This document shows positions 27,442 through 36,476 of a DNA stretch of 64,000 bases, one piece after another. Below the pieces are notes generated by a model. That model made no database searches and was not told the origin of the DNA. It saw only the letters and a program-made list of their open reading frames with translations. Within the stretch, counting starts at the first letter, position 1; each line of letters starts with the position of its first letter. Source of the DNA: Paracoccaceae bacterium (GTDB lineage Bacteria; Pseudomonadota; Alphaproteobacteria; Rhodobacterales; Rhodobacteraceae). The position numbers were made by a program, and so were the translations under genes. Location of the stretch: the NCBI GenBank assembly GCA_902602765.1, contig CACKSH010000009.1:19233-83232 (forward strand). Reading direction: 5' to 3'.

Positions 27442-28122
27442 ATGTCAGAGCAAATACGAACATTGGAAAAGCTTTTGTCGGCTGCAAAACTTCACATTCC
27501 CTTTGATGGTTGGGGCGATGTGACTTTCAATGCAAGTTGTGCCGATGCTGGCTTGGATCCTCAGATAGCGCGTCTTTATTGTCCACGTGGTGGATTGGAT
27601 CTTGCGATTTACTACCACCGTTTATGTGATCAAAAACTACTAGAGGAAAATAAATCGCGAGAGTGGGATGAGGCCAGGCTGAGAGATAAAGTCGGCACGT
27701 TAATAAAAGCTCGTTTAGAACTTGTTGAGGAGAAAGAACTTGTTCGCCGTGCCACTACCTTATTTGCTTTACCTCAGAATAATCTTACAGGATTAAAGTT
27801 AATCTGGGAAACTTCTGATATTATATGGAAGATAGTGGGTGATACTTCCAACGATATTAACTGGTATACCAAAAGAACTACTCTCTCTGCAGTATATGGC
27901 GCGGTGGTATTATTTTGGCTCGGTGATAATTCCTCTGAAAGTCACAAAACATGGGAGTTTGTGGACCGACGTTTAGCAGATGTAATGGGCTTTGAAAAAT
28001 TTAAGAGTACACTTCGAGCAAATCCGGCGTTAAAGCCATTTAATGATTTAATTCGTAAATCTGTTTCTGGTATCAAATCCCCTATTGACCATGGCTCACC
28101 CAGGCCAGGTGATTTTCGCTGA
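27442..28122 (+). CDS. COQ9 family protein
   Basis: Ubiquinone biosynthesis accessory protein with a TetR-like helical fold, 226 residues. The N-terminal AAKLHIPFDGWGDVTFNASC and the C-terminal VYGAVVLFWLGDNSSESHKTWEFVDRRLADVM regions match the family. In mitochondria COQ9 binds lipid and supports COQ7; a similar role here is inferred. It lies 32 bp ahead of a quinone oxidoreductase gene, which fits a quinone-related context. Confidence 0.9.
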   Translation: MSEQIRTLEKLLSAAKLHIPFDGWGDVTFNASCADAGLDPQIARLYCPRGGLDLAIYYHRLCDQKLLEENKSREWDEARLRDKVGTLIKARLELVEEKELVRRATTLFALPQNNLTGLKLIWETSDIIWKIVGDTSNDINWYTKRTTLSAVYGAVVLFWLGDNSSESHKTWEFVDRRLADVMGFEKFKSTLRANPALKPFNDLIRKSVSGIKSPIDHGSPRPGDFR

Positions 28123-28154
28123 GTTTTGAACGTAAATAATTTGTTAGGGTATCA

Positions 28155-29123
28155 ATGAATGTAATTGAGATAACAAAACCGGGTGGCCCGGACGTTTTGA
28201 AATTATCAATTAGACCTAGTCCAAAGCCGGCAACTGGGCAAGTTTTGATAAAGGTTGCCTATGCTGGCGTTAATAGGCCAGATGCATTGCAGCGAGCAGG
28301 TCTTTACAAGCCGCCGAGTGACGCTTCAGATTTGCCCGGGTTAGAGGCAGCAGGTGAGGTTGTTGAAATTGGTAATGCTGTAAGCGGCATAAAAGTTGGT
28401 GACGCCGTATGTGCCTTACTACCTGGCGGAGGATACGCCGAGTATGTAGCAACACAAGCCGCTCACTGTTTACCTATTCCAGACGGTTTTTCGTTGAAAC
28501 AAGCAGCTTGTTTACCTGAGACTTTTTTCACAGTGTGGTCAAACGTAATAGAACGCGGCAAACTGAAGGCAGGAGAACGTTTCTTAGTCCATGGTGGTTC
28601 TTCCGGGATTGGAACTACTGCTATCCAACTTGCAAATAAGATGGGGTCACGGGTTTTCGCAACTGCTGGCAACGATAAAAAAGTATCTGCATGTATCAGA
28701 TTAGGCGCTGAAGTCGCTATAAATTATAAAGAAAAAGACTTTGTTGAAGAAATTAAAAAGATAGGTGGAGTTGATGTAATCCTAGATATGGTAGGGGGTG
28801 ATTACATTGCAAAAAATTTGAAGTGCTTAAACGAAGATGGAAGATTAGTCCAAATAGCATTTCTCCATGGAGCCAAAGCAGAAGTAAATTTTGCTCAATT
28901 AATGATGCGCCGACTCACATTTACTGGGAGTACATTGAGGCCCCAGTCAAATGTTCAAAAAGCTCAGATAGCAAATGATTTGAGGGAAAAAGTTTGGCCA
29001 TTATTGCGCCCAGGTGGTATTGAGCCTGAAATTGATAGTGAATACCCTTTGGCTAATGCATCAGAGGCGCATTTGCGGATGGAAAGTTCGACTCACATCG
29101 GAAAAATAGTACTTAAAGTATAA
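28155..29123 (+). CDS. NAD(P)H-quinone oxidoreductase (medium-chain, PIG3-like)
   Basis: Zinc-independent medium-chain dehydrogenase/reductase of 322 residues. The N-terminal GroES-like domain has AYAGVNRPDALQRAGLY and LPGLEAAGEVVEIG. A Rossmann domain follows, with ERFLVHGGSSGIGTTAIQLA and VDVILDMVGGDYI. The GLY-rich SSGIGTTA loop fits NADPH binding and the PIG3/TP53I3 branch. It follows the COQ9 gene and converges with greA 16 bp away. Confidence 0.9.
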   Translation: MNVIEITKPGGPDVLKLSIRPSPKPATGQVLIKVAYAGVNRPDALQRAGLYKPPSDASDLPGLEAAGEVVEIGNAVSGIKVGDAVCALLPGGGYAEYVATQAAHCLPIPDGFSLKQAACLPETFFTVWSNVIERGKLKAGERFLVHGGSSGIGTTAIQLANKMGSRVFATAGNDKKVSACIRLGAEVAINYKEKDFVEEIKKIGGVDVILDMVGGDYIAKNLKCLNEDGRLVQIAFLHGAKAEVNFAQLMMRRLTFTGSTLRPQSNVQKAQIANDLREKVWPLLRPGGIEPEIDSEYPLANASEAHLRMESSTHIGKIVLKV

Positions 29124-29139
29124 CAGGAATAATCTTTAG

Positions 29140-29610
29140 CTACTTATACTCAATACTCAAAACTTCATAAGATTTTTCACCACCGGGTGTTTTGACTTCA
29201 ACACTGTCGCCTACATCTTTCCTTATTAATGCCCGGGCAATAGGTGATTTTACATTTAGAAGCCCTTTTTCAATATTAGCCTCATGCTCGCCAACAATTT
29301 GCCAAGTTTTTTCCTCGTCTGTATCTTCATCAACAACGGTAACAGTTGCCCCAAACTTTATTGATCCTGATAAAGATTTTGGATCAATTACTTCTACCAG
29401 TGAGAGGATAGCTTCAAGTTCTTTAATTCGCCCTTCAATAAAGCTTTGTTTTTCTCTGGCTGAATGGTATTCAGCATTTTCAGATAAGTCGCCGTGCTCT
29501 CGGGCTTCTGCAATGGCTCTAATTATTGCTGGACGCTCCTCTGATTTGAGAAGCTTTAATTCAGCCTCTAGAGCTGTATTTCCTGTAGGTGTAATGGGTA
29601 TTTTTTCCAT
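29140..29610 (-). CDS. greA: Transcription elongation factor GreA
   Basis: Rescues backtracked RNA polymerase by stimulating transcript cleavage. The 156-residue protein has the N-terminal coiled coil, whose tip carries the acidic LSENAEYHSAREKQSFIEGR segment, and a C-terminal FKBP-like domain with IVGEHEANIEKGLLN, SPIARALIRKDVGDSVEV and TPGGEKSYEVLSI. It converges with the quinone oxidoreductase gene. The 257 bp upstream, before the ETF-QO gene, are AT-rich with no feature I can name. Confidence 0.96.
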   Translation of the reverse strand: MEKIPITPTGNTALEAELKLLKSEERPAIIRAIAEAREHGDLSENAEYHSAREKQSFIEGRIKELEAILSLVEVIDPKSLSGSIKFGATVTVVDEDTDEEKTWQIVGEHEANIEKGLLNVKSPIARALIRKDVGDSVEVKTPGGEKSYEVLSIEYK

Positions 29611-29867
29611 TCACATTTTCTTTCGTTAATAGTAATTTTTAATAACTTAATTTATAACATCGTGATTTTTAAATCTAAATTTGGCCAGTTTTTACACTAA
29701 CAATATATCTTCTTAATTAAATGCATAATAATCGTTATATTCAAAACAATTTCTTAATATTTTGAGCTACAATGCCGCAAAAGCTAATTTTAACTGCAAC
29801 AGCAATTGACGCACAATAAATAAGTACCATAAATACATTAAGAAATTTATTTAGTGGAGTTAAGACC

Positions 29868-31517
29868 GTGACAGCCGTAGAGCGTGAGATGATGGAATGC
29901 GATGTTGTTATCGTCGGAGCAGGGCCTGCGGGGTTATCAGCAGCAATTAGGTTAAAGCATCTGGACGAAAACTTAAATATTATAGTTCTAGAAAAGGGCT
30001 CCGAGGTTGGTGCTCACATACTATCCGGAGCAGTTCTTGACCCATCTGGTTTGGATAGGCTCATGCCGGATTGGCGGGATCGTAATGCTCCAATAAATGT
30101 TCCTGTGAAAAAGGATAATTTTTACATTTTGGGTGAAGCTGGGCAAATACGGCTACCAAATTTCTTAATGCCTCCGTTAATGAATAACCATGGAAATTAT
30201 ATCGTATCGATGGGTAATGTCTGTAGATGGATGGCAGAGCAGGCAGAAGAGTTGGGCGTAGAAATTTTTCCTGGCATGGCATGTTCTGATTTGGTTTTTG
30301 GTGAGAATAATGAACTCAAGGGTGTCGTTGCAGGAGAATTTGGGCTGGGGCAGGATGGTAAGCCAAGCGATGCCTATGAACCAGGAATGGAATTACATGG
30401 TAAATATGTATTTTTATCAGAGGGTGTGCGAGGTTCATTATCAAAAAAGCTCATACAAAAATACTCGTTGGATTCAGAGAGTGACGCACCTAAATTTGGA
30501 CTCGGGATGAAAGAAATATGGGAAGTTCTTCCGGAAAACCATAATGAGGGGGAAGTGACCCATACACTTGGTTGGCCGCTTGGATTTAAGAATTCCGGTG
30601 GCTCATTTGTTTATCATTTGGATAATAACCAAGTCTACGTAGGCTATATTGTGGATCTGAATTATAAAAACCCATATTTATTTCCTTACATGGAATTTCA
30701 AAATTTCAAGCATCATCCCAAAATTGCGAATTTGCTGAAAGGCGGAAAACGGGTGGCTTATGGAGCAAGAGCTGTCACTAAAGGTGGTATACAATCAATT
30801 CCGAAAGTTGTGTTTCCCGGGGGAGCACTTCTCGGGTGCTCTGCAGGGTTAGTAAACCTCCCACGAATTAAGGGTAATCACAATGCCATGCACTCGGGAA
30901 TTGATGCCGCAGAAGCAGCTTTCAAGGCGATAAGTGCTGGTAGATCTGGTGATATTCTTCATGACTATGGAGAAGCAATTATGAGTGGTCCTATTGGGGA
31001 GGATTTAAAAAAGGTCCGTAACGTAGCACCTTTAAACGGCCGGTTCGGTCCGTTAGCAGGTTTATTGATTGGTGGTTTCGATATGTGGTTCCAATCTATT
31101 TTTCGTTTTTCACTGCTTGGAACTTTACGGCATGGCAAGTCAGATGCACAGAGTACAGAAAAGGCTAAGGATCATAAAAAAATATCATATCCCAAGCCGG
31201 ATGGGTTACTCAGTTTTGATAGATTAACAAACGTTTCCTTTAGCATGACAAATCACGAGGAAACTCAGCCGCCTCATTTAAAGCTGACGGACAACAAAAT
31301 TCCAACAAATTTTAACCTACCAAATTATTCTGAGCCAGCGCAACGTTACTGTCCAGCTGGTGTATACGAAATTGTAAAAGAAGATGATGAAAATAAATTT
31401 GTGATTAACTTCCAAAATTGTGTTCATTGTAAGACGTGTGATATCAAAGATCCAAGTGAAAATATTACTTGGGCAACGCCCCAAGGAGGTGATGGGCCCA
31501 ATTATCCAAATATGTAA
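29868..31517 (+). CDS. Electron transfer flavoprotein-ubiquinone oxidoreductase
   Basis: Passes electrons from acyl-CoA dehydrogenases via ETF to ubiquinone at the inner membrane. The FAD loop VVIVGAGPAGLSAAIRL lies at residues 10-26. GCSAGLVNLPRIKGNHNAMH is the flavin/membrane region. The C terminus has a 4Fe-4S ferredoxin-like motif, with CPAGVYEI and the NCVHCKTCDIKDPSENITW group. The 549-residue length is standard. Translation starts at GTG 29868 with GGAG upstream. The long acyl-CoA dehydrogenase at 8.5 kb would be one electron source. Confidence 0.96.
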   Translation: MTAVEREMMECDVVIVGAGPAGLSAAIRLKHLDENLNIIVLEKGSEVGAHILSGAVLDPSGLDRLMPDWRDRNAPINVPVKKDNFYILGEAGQIRLPNFLMPPLMNNHGNYIVSMGNVCRWMAEQAEELGVEIFPGMACSDLVFGENNELKGVVAGEFGLGQDGKPSDAYEPGMELHGKYVFLSEGVRGSLSKKLIQKYSLDSESDAPKFGLGMKEIWEVLPENHNEGEVTHTLGWPLGFKNSGGSFVYHLDNNQVYVGYIVDLNYKNPYLFPYMEFQNFKHHPKIANLLKGGKRVAYGARAVTKGGIQSIPKVVFPGGALLGCSAGLVNLPRIKGNHNAMHSGIDAAEAAFKAISAGRSGDILHDYGEAIMSGPIGEDLKKVRNVAPLNGRFGPLAGLLIGGFDMWFQSIFRFSLLGTLRHGKSDAQSTEKAKDHKKISYPKPDGLLSFDRLTNVSFSMTNHEETQPPHLKLTDNKIPTNFNLPNYSEPAQRYCPAGVYEIVKEDDENKFVINFQNCVHCKTCDIKDPSENITWATPQGGDGPNYPNM

Positions 31518-31623
31518 TAATGTTCATTTTGGTGCCTTTACGACGAATGGTGCCACTCTCACTCATCTTAATTAAGAGTAGATAAAATCAAATTGTGCAA
31601 GAAGTAAAAAGAAAGTATAAAAG

Positions 31624-33324
31624 TTGAAATTTTTTTATTATTCTGCTTGCCTAATTATAGTTTCGCTTATTGCAGGTGTAGTTAACGCGGAAATTAGCTT
31701 TGGTGGGTATTTAGCAGGGCGGCATGCGCTTTCGGCTAAAGATTTTGATGCAGCTTCAACTTATTTATCTAGAGTTATTAAAGACGATTTAGAAAATCCA
31801 GAGCTTTTGAATGGTCTGATTAGTGTTCAGGTTTCATTAGGTAATATTGCCGCTGCGAAGGAGTCCGCAGATGATTTAGATCTTATTAATGTCCAGACTC
31901 AATTATCGAATATGGTAAAAGTCGCAACCCAATTACATGCACGGGACTATGGTAAAGCAAAACGTCAGATTAATAATGGCCAAGGTATTAATCCGTTGCT
32001 GGATAAAATAGTAATTGGATGGGCATTAGCCGAAGAGGGTAAGTTTGAAGATGCAAAACTTATATTTGATGAAATTGGTGAGGGCTCGTCACTTGCGCAG
32101 TTTTCTCAATTGCAGAAAGCATCTATGTTGGCTGCCTATGGACGGTATCAAAGTGCTCTAAGCACTATAGATAAATTAGAGATGAGTTCGAGCAGACTTT
32201 CCGTCGATGCCCGAGTAATGAAGGTTCAACTGCTTTTTAAGCTCAACAAGAAAGATGAAGCTGCTGAATATTTTTCAAAATTTTTTGGTGACGGAGCAGG
32301 TTCTGATGCACTGAGTTTGCGTTTGCAATTAGAAAAGCATGTAGATGCTCCATCCATAGATAGCAGTCTTTCATTGGAGGCGGGAATCTCATATGCATTT
32401 TATGCCATTGCTGACATTCTGAAAGGCGAGGCAGACCCAAATACTGCGCTTTTATATGTTCGCCTTGCCCAATATCTGAATGAAAATAGCCAGAAAGCTG
32501 TCTTGTTGGCGGCTGATTTATTGGAGCAAATGGGGCAATATGATTTAGCAGTTGCAGAGTATTCAAAAATTTCCTCATCAAGTTCTTATTTTCTTAGCTC
32601 AGAATTGGGTCGGGTGGGAGCACTTAGAGCCGGTGGTAAGACTGAAGCTGCTCTTGAGGTTTTATATTTTTTATCAAGAGAATTTGCTGACAATGGCATC
32701 GTACAAAATTCATTGGGTGACTTTTTAAGGAGGGAAGAGCGGTATAGTGAAGCGAAATCAGCATATGACAAAGCCATAGATATATATCGGGAAAATAATA
32801 ATATTACCTGGGTTGTTCTTTACGCACGGGGCATAACAAATGAAAGATTAGAAGAATGGGATGAAGCGGAATCAGACTTTAGGAATGCGCTCACAATTGA
32901 GCCAGATCAGGCAAATGTTTTAAACTATCTAGGATACTCTTTAATTGATAGAGGTGAGAAACTTGAAGAGGCAATGACAATGATTGAAAAAGCGGTGAGC
33001 CTACAGCCTGAAAGTGGATACATTGTAGATAGTTTGGCTTGGGGACTTTTTAAATTAGGTAAGTATGAAACTGCGATTCCTCATATTGAAAAGGCCGCTG
33101 AGTTGATGCCTGTGGATCCAATTGTAACAGATCATCTGGGTGATCTGTATTGGGCAGTCGGTCGGCACTTGGAGGCTAAATTTCAGTGGAGGCGTGCCTT
33201 ATCTTTTAATCCTGAATTAAAGGATGCAAACAGAATAAAAGAAAAGTTACGAGTTGGGCTTGATAGGGTTTTAATTAATGAAGGTTTAAAACCAACATCT
33301 GACTTATATGCAAATGATAAGTGA
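31624..33324 (+). CDS. Exported TPR-repeat protein
   Basis: A 566-residue protein with an N-terminal signal peptide (hydrophobic about residues 6-21, cleavage near VNA-E). Many tetratricopeptide repeats follow, clearest at 330-540 (SLGDFLRREERYSEAKSAYD, NYLGYSLIDRGEKLEEAM, DHLGDLYWAVGRHLEAKFQW). It is a likely scaffold in the periplasm, perhaps for envelope or outer-membrane work. The start is TTG 31624 with AAGAAAG upstream. It overlaps ispE by 17 bases and follows ETF-QO. No specific partner can be named. Confidence 0.82.
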   Translation: MKFFYYSACLIIVSLIAGVVNAEISFGGYLAGRHALSAKDFDAASTYLSRVIKDDLENPELLNGLISVQVSLGNIAAAKESADDLDLINVQTQLSNMVKVATQLHARDYGKAKRQINNGQGINPLLDKIVIGWALAEEGKFEDAKLIFDEIGEGSSLAQFSQLQKASMLAAYGRYQSALSTIDKLEMSSSRLSVDARVMKVQLLFKLNKKDEAAEYFSKFFGDGAGSDALSLRLQLEKHVDAPSIDSSLSLEAGISYAFYAIADILKGEADPNTALLYVRLAQYLNENSQKAVLLAADLLEQMGQYDLAVAEYSKISSSSSYFLSSELGRVGALRAGGKTEAALEVLYFLSREFADNGIVQNSLGDFLRREERYSEAKSAYDKAIDIYRENNNITWVVLYARGITNERLEEWDEAESDFRNALTIEPDQANVLNYLGYSLIDRGEKLEEAMTMIEKAVSLQPESGYIVDSLAWGLFKLGKYETAIPHIEKAAELMPVDPIVTDHLGDLYWAVGRHLEAKFQWRRALSFNPELKDANRIKEKLRVGLDRVLINEGLKPTSDLYANDK

Positions 33325-34147
33325 ATTTGCGCCAGCAAAAATTAACCTTTCACTGCATCTTGTAGGCCAAAAAAGTGATGGTTACCATTTACTTGATAGT
33401 ATCGTATCTTTTGTTAATGTTGGTGATAGAATAAGTATAGAACCGGGTAAGTCCGGCGACCTAAAAGTTGCTGGTCCCTTTGCAAAGGATCTACCTAGAT
33501 CAAATCACAATTTAGTCTTAAAAGCAGCTCGCTTATTTAACAACATTAAACTTTCCCGGATAACTTTAGAAAAAAATATTCCAGTGACATCAGGTATTGG
33601 GGGTGGATCAGCAGATGCTGCTGCGACAGTTAGGCTATTTTCCAAATTCTATAATAAGCCAGAACTTACGGTTGAAAAACTGATTTCCTTAGGCTCTGAT
33701 GTGCCTGTATGCATGCAAAAAGGCATTGTTCGGATGATGGGTGTTGGCGAAGAGATTATTAATTTATCGCCTGCTCCAAAGGTGGGGATTCTTTTGGTCA
33801 ATCCTCGTAAGGCTTTATCAACAGCCGAGGTCTTCAGCGCTGTAAAAGAGAAAAATAACCCAGGATTAAATTTGCAAGGTTCCGGTGAGAAAAGCCTAAA
33901 TTCGTGGTTTGACTGGATTAATTCAATGAGAAATGATCTTACTGCTTCCGCTATAGATCTGATACCAGATATTAGGTTTATCCTTGATAAACTAATCACT
34001 TGTGATGGCGCTAGGGTTGTTCGAATGTCTGGCTCTGGGGCTACTTGTTTTGCCTTATTTGAAGATTTTGATCTCTTGCAGGACGCGAGATTAAAAATTA
34101 TGAAAGAATGCCCGTCTTTTTGGTGTGAATCAGGTGAACTTATTTGA
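33308..34147 (+). CDS. ispE: 4-diphosphocytidyl-2-C-methyl-D-erythritol kinase
   Basis: GHMP kinase of the MEP isoprenoid pathway, 279 residues. EFAPAKINLSLHLVGQKSDG at the N terminus, the ATP loop IPVTSGIGGGSADAAATVRL and the C-terminal VRMSGSGATCFALF are the three GHMP motifs. It overlaps the TPR gene and converges with ispB, which uses the isoprenoid units this pathway makes. The ends overlap by 8 bases. Confidence 0.95.
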   Translation: MQMISEFAPAKINLSLHLVGQKSDGYHLLDSIVSFVNVGDRISIEPGKSGDLKVAGPFAKDLPRSNHNLVLKAARLFNNIKLSRITLEKNIPVTSGIGGGSADAAATVRLFSKFYNKPELTVEKLISLGSDVPVCMQKGIVRMMGVGEEIINLSPAPKVGILLVNPRKALSTAEVFSAVKEKNNPGLNLQGSGEKSLNSWFDWINSMRNDLTASAIDLIPDIRFILDKLITCDGARVVRMSGSGATCFALFEDFDLLQDARLKIMKECPSFWCESGELI

Positions 34148-35141
34148 CGCGATCTACAACATAATCTGCTAAATTTATAAGTATTAATTTAATACTATTA
34201 TCAGGAACTGCCTCCAAGGACTCCTTTGCAATCTTCCCCCATTTAAGTGCAATTGATCTTGTTTTTTTGATTGCCCCATATTTGTTCATTAACTCAAGAG
34301 CTCTGTTAAAGTCTTCCGATGTTTGCTCTCCTTTTTCAATAGTACGCTTCCAAAACTCTCTTTCATTTGCATCACAGCTTGAAATAGCTTTTATAAAAGG
34401 TAGGGTTAGCTTGCGTTCACGAAAGTCGTCTCCATTATTTTTACCAATTAATTTACTGTCACCTTCAACATCTAAAAGATCGTCGACTATTTGAAACGCA
34501 ATCCCAAGTGCGTCACCGTAATTGTAAAGGGCATTAGTTATTTTTGCGTCAGCTTCAGAAATTACAGCTCCCACTTGAGTAGCGGCAGAAAATAAAGCTG
34601 CTGTTTTGCCGCGTATAACTTTTAAGTAGATCTCTTCATTAGTACTAATATCTCTAGACACAGTTAGTTGTAGCACCTCACCTTCTGCTATTGTAGCGGA
34701 TGCATTTGCTAAGATATTGAGAACCTGTAGTGAACCTGTTTCAACCATCAATTGAAAGGATCTTGAAAACAGGTAATCTCCAACGAGAACTGAAGATTTA
34801 TTATCCCATAAAAGATTCGCAGAAGGCCTTCCTCGACGTTTTTCACTTTCATCAACGACGTCATCGTGTAGAAGGGTTGCGGTATGAATAAATTCTACTA
34901 TAGCGGCCAAGTGAATATGATGTTGCCCTCCATATCCACACATTTTTGCTGAAGCCAGTGTCAAAAGTGGTCTCAACTTTTTCCCGCCAGCATTTATCAG
35001 GTGCGATGCTATTTCGGGTATTCGGGGTGCATACTCAGATGTCATACGCTCATGAATTAACTTATTCACGGCCTCCAACTCTTCCTCCAGTAGTTCAGAA
35101 AGTAAATCATGCGGTCTTTTATTATTATTGTCTGACGCCAT
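34140..35141 (-). CDS. ispB: Polyprenyl diphosphate synthase (octaprenyl/solanesyl type)
   Basis: Elongates isoprenyl diphosphate for the ubiquinone side chain. The first aspartate-rich motif DDVVDESEKRRGRPSAN and the second DDLLDVEGD are both intact, with GGKKLRPLLTLAS near the N terminus. I set the start at ATG 35141 because GAGGA lies 6-10 bases upstream. A longer frame from 35195 would collide with the divergent DUF2007 gene. The convergent ispE neighbour is in the same biosynthetic area. The chain length is not determinable by eye. Confidence 0.92.
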   Translation of the reverse strand: MASDNNNKRPHDLLSELLEEELEAVNKLIHERMTSEYAPRIPEIASHLINAGGKKLRPLLTLASAKMCGYGGQHHIHLAAIVEFIHTATLLHDDVVDESEKRRGRPSANLLWDNKSSVLVGDYLFSRSFQLMVETGSLQVLNILANASATIAEGEVLQLTVSRDISTNEEIYLKVIRGKTAALFSAATQVGAVISEADAKITNALYNYGDALGIAFQIVDDLLDVEGDSKLIGKNNGDDFRERKLTLPFIKAISSCDANEREFWKRTIEKGEQTSEDFNRALELMNKYGAIKKTRSIALKWGKIAKESLEAVPDNSIKLILINLADYVVDRVK

Positions 35142-35194
35142 TTTATCCTCAGTGTGACCTCGACATAATTTAAATTTATTTCTACTATTGTCCA

Positions 35195-35413
35195 ATGAAA
35201 GAGCTTTTGCGCACGCAGGATCCGACAGTCATGCTATATGCGAAGACAATATTAGAGGGTCTTGGTATAACTAGCTTTGAAGCTGACGTAAATATGAGCA
35301 ATTTATATGGTGTCCTACCGCGTCGGCTTTTGGTCGTCGACCAAGATTTTGAAAAGGCGCTGGATGCCCTTGTTTCGAATAATGTGGATGCAGATTTTTT
35401 TGATGGCAACTAA
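35195..35413 (+). CDS. DUF2007 domain protein
   Basis: A 72-residue cytoplasmic protein. The pattern MKELLRTQDPTVMLYAKTIL, then GITSFEADVNMSNLYGVLPRRLLV, matches DUF2007 (putative signal-transducing protein), a small alpha/beta fold of unknown role. It overlaps the trmN6-like gene by 11 bases, so the two are translated together, and it is divergent from ispB by 53 bp. Confidence 0.85.
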   Translation: MKELLRTQDPTVMLYAKTILEGLGITSFEADVNMSNLYGVLPRRLLVVDQDFEKALDALVSNNVDADFFDGN

Positions 35414-36164
35414 CTTTTCAACTGATGATTTTTTAGGAGGTAAGCTTAGGGTTAAGCAACCAAAAAAAGGCTATAGAGCCGGAATTGATCCTGTTCTGCT
35501 TGCAGCATCCGTAAATGCTCATATTGGAGATAATATACTTGATCTTGGTTGCGGAGTGGGTGTTGCGAGCTTGTGTCTTTCATATCGAATTTCTGGATTA
35601 AATACATATGGTGTAGAAATTCAAAGTGATTACGCAGCTTTGGCTTGTGAGAATGGAAAATTAAATTCTATTGATTTGAATGTAATTCATGCCGATATAG
35701 CTAAATTACCTGATCGTTTAAGGCAGATACAGTTTGATCATGTAATTGCAAATCCACCCTATTTTGATGGACTAGCCTCAACGTCTTCATTCAATCATGG
35801 GCGCAATATTTCCAGAATAATAAACACTCCATTGGTAGATTGGGTATCGATTATGGCTCAGCGACTTAAGCAAAAAGGTTGGGCCCATTTGATTTACCGT
35901 GTTGACCAATTTGATACTCTATTTCCTTTATTAACTCCTCGTTTTGGAAGCTTTGTGCTGACACCTATAGTTCCTAGGGCAGAGAAGGAGGCTGAACTAA
36001 TGATAATCCATATGAGAAAATCAGGAAAGGCAGCTTTCCGTTTAGAGTCACCGCTTTGTTTGCACAAGGGCCTTAAGCATATCGAGGATGTTAGTGATTA
36101 TACCGAGGAGGTCGAAGATATTTTGCGCGGCCGTGGGGCATTAACTTCGTGGCAAAAAAAATAA
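35403..36164 (+). CDS. tRNA1(Val) A37 N6-methyltransferase-like protein
   Basis: SAM-dependent N6-adenine methyltransferase of the TrmN6/YfiC family. FLGGKLRVKQPKKGYRAGID is the family start, NILDLGCGVGVASLCLSYR the SAM loop (near residue 46), and VIANPPYFDG the catalytic NPPY motif. I use ATG 35403, giving 253 residues that begin right at the conserved start; the open frame extends back to 35307 but only through the DUF2007 gene. It overlaps that gene by 11 bases. Confidence 0.88.
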   Translation: MATNFSTDDFLGGKLRVKQPKKGYRAGIDPVLLAASVNAHIGDNILDLGCGVGVASLCLSYRISGLNTYGVEIQSDYAALACENGKLNSIDLNVIHADIAKLPDRLRQIQFDHVIANPPYFDGLASTSSFNHGRNISRIINTPLVDWVSIMAQRLKQKGWAHLIYRVDQFDTLFPLLTPRFGSFVLTPIVPRAEKEAELMIIHMRKSGKAAFRLESPLCLHKGLKHIEDVSDYTEEVEDILRGRGALTSWQKK

Positions 36165-36274
36165 GAACTTTTTCATAAACGATTATGTAAAATTAATAAT
36201 TATTAAAATTCTTAGGTGACATACAGATATTTTTGTGCTCAACTTTAAGAGTAAGATTTTACAGGAGATAATAG

Positions 36275-36439
36275 ATGACAATTTCTTCCCACGTCCTCAA
36301 CCTTCGTAAAAAGCATCAGGAACTTTCAGAAGAAATAGAAGAAGCTCAGAGAGACCTAGCTACTGACGATTTGCATCTTACGGAAATGAAGAAAAGAAAA
36401 TTAAAAATTAAAGAAGAAATTTTCCGACTACAGGCATAA
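36275..36439 (+). CDS. DUF465 (YdcH-like) small protein
   Basis: A 54-residue highly charged helical protein: VLNLRKKHQELSEEIEEAQR, then LHLTEMKKRKLKIKEEIF. This is the DUF465/YdcH pattern: two helices forming an antiparallel hairpin, with an acidic first half and a basic second half. AGGAGA precedes the ATG by 9 bases. It lies between the trmN6-like gene and the convergent LacI regulator. The function is unknown. Confidence 0.8.
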   Translation: MTISSHVLNLRKKHQELSEEIEEAQRDLATDDLHLTEMKKRKLKIKEEIFRLQA

Positions 36440-36476
36440 TATAAGCGAAACTGTATCTGAAATTAATTCTTCTAAG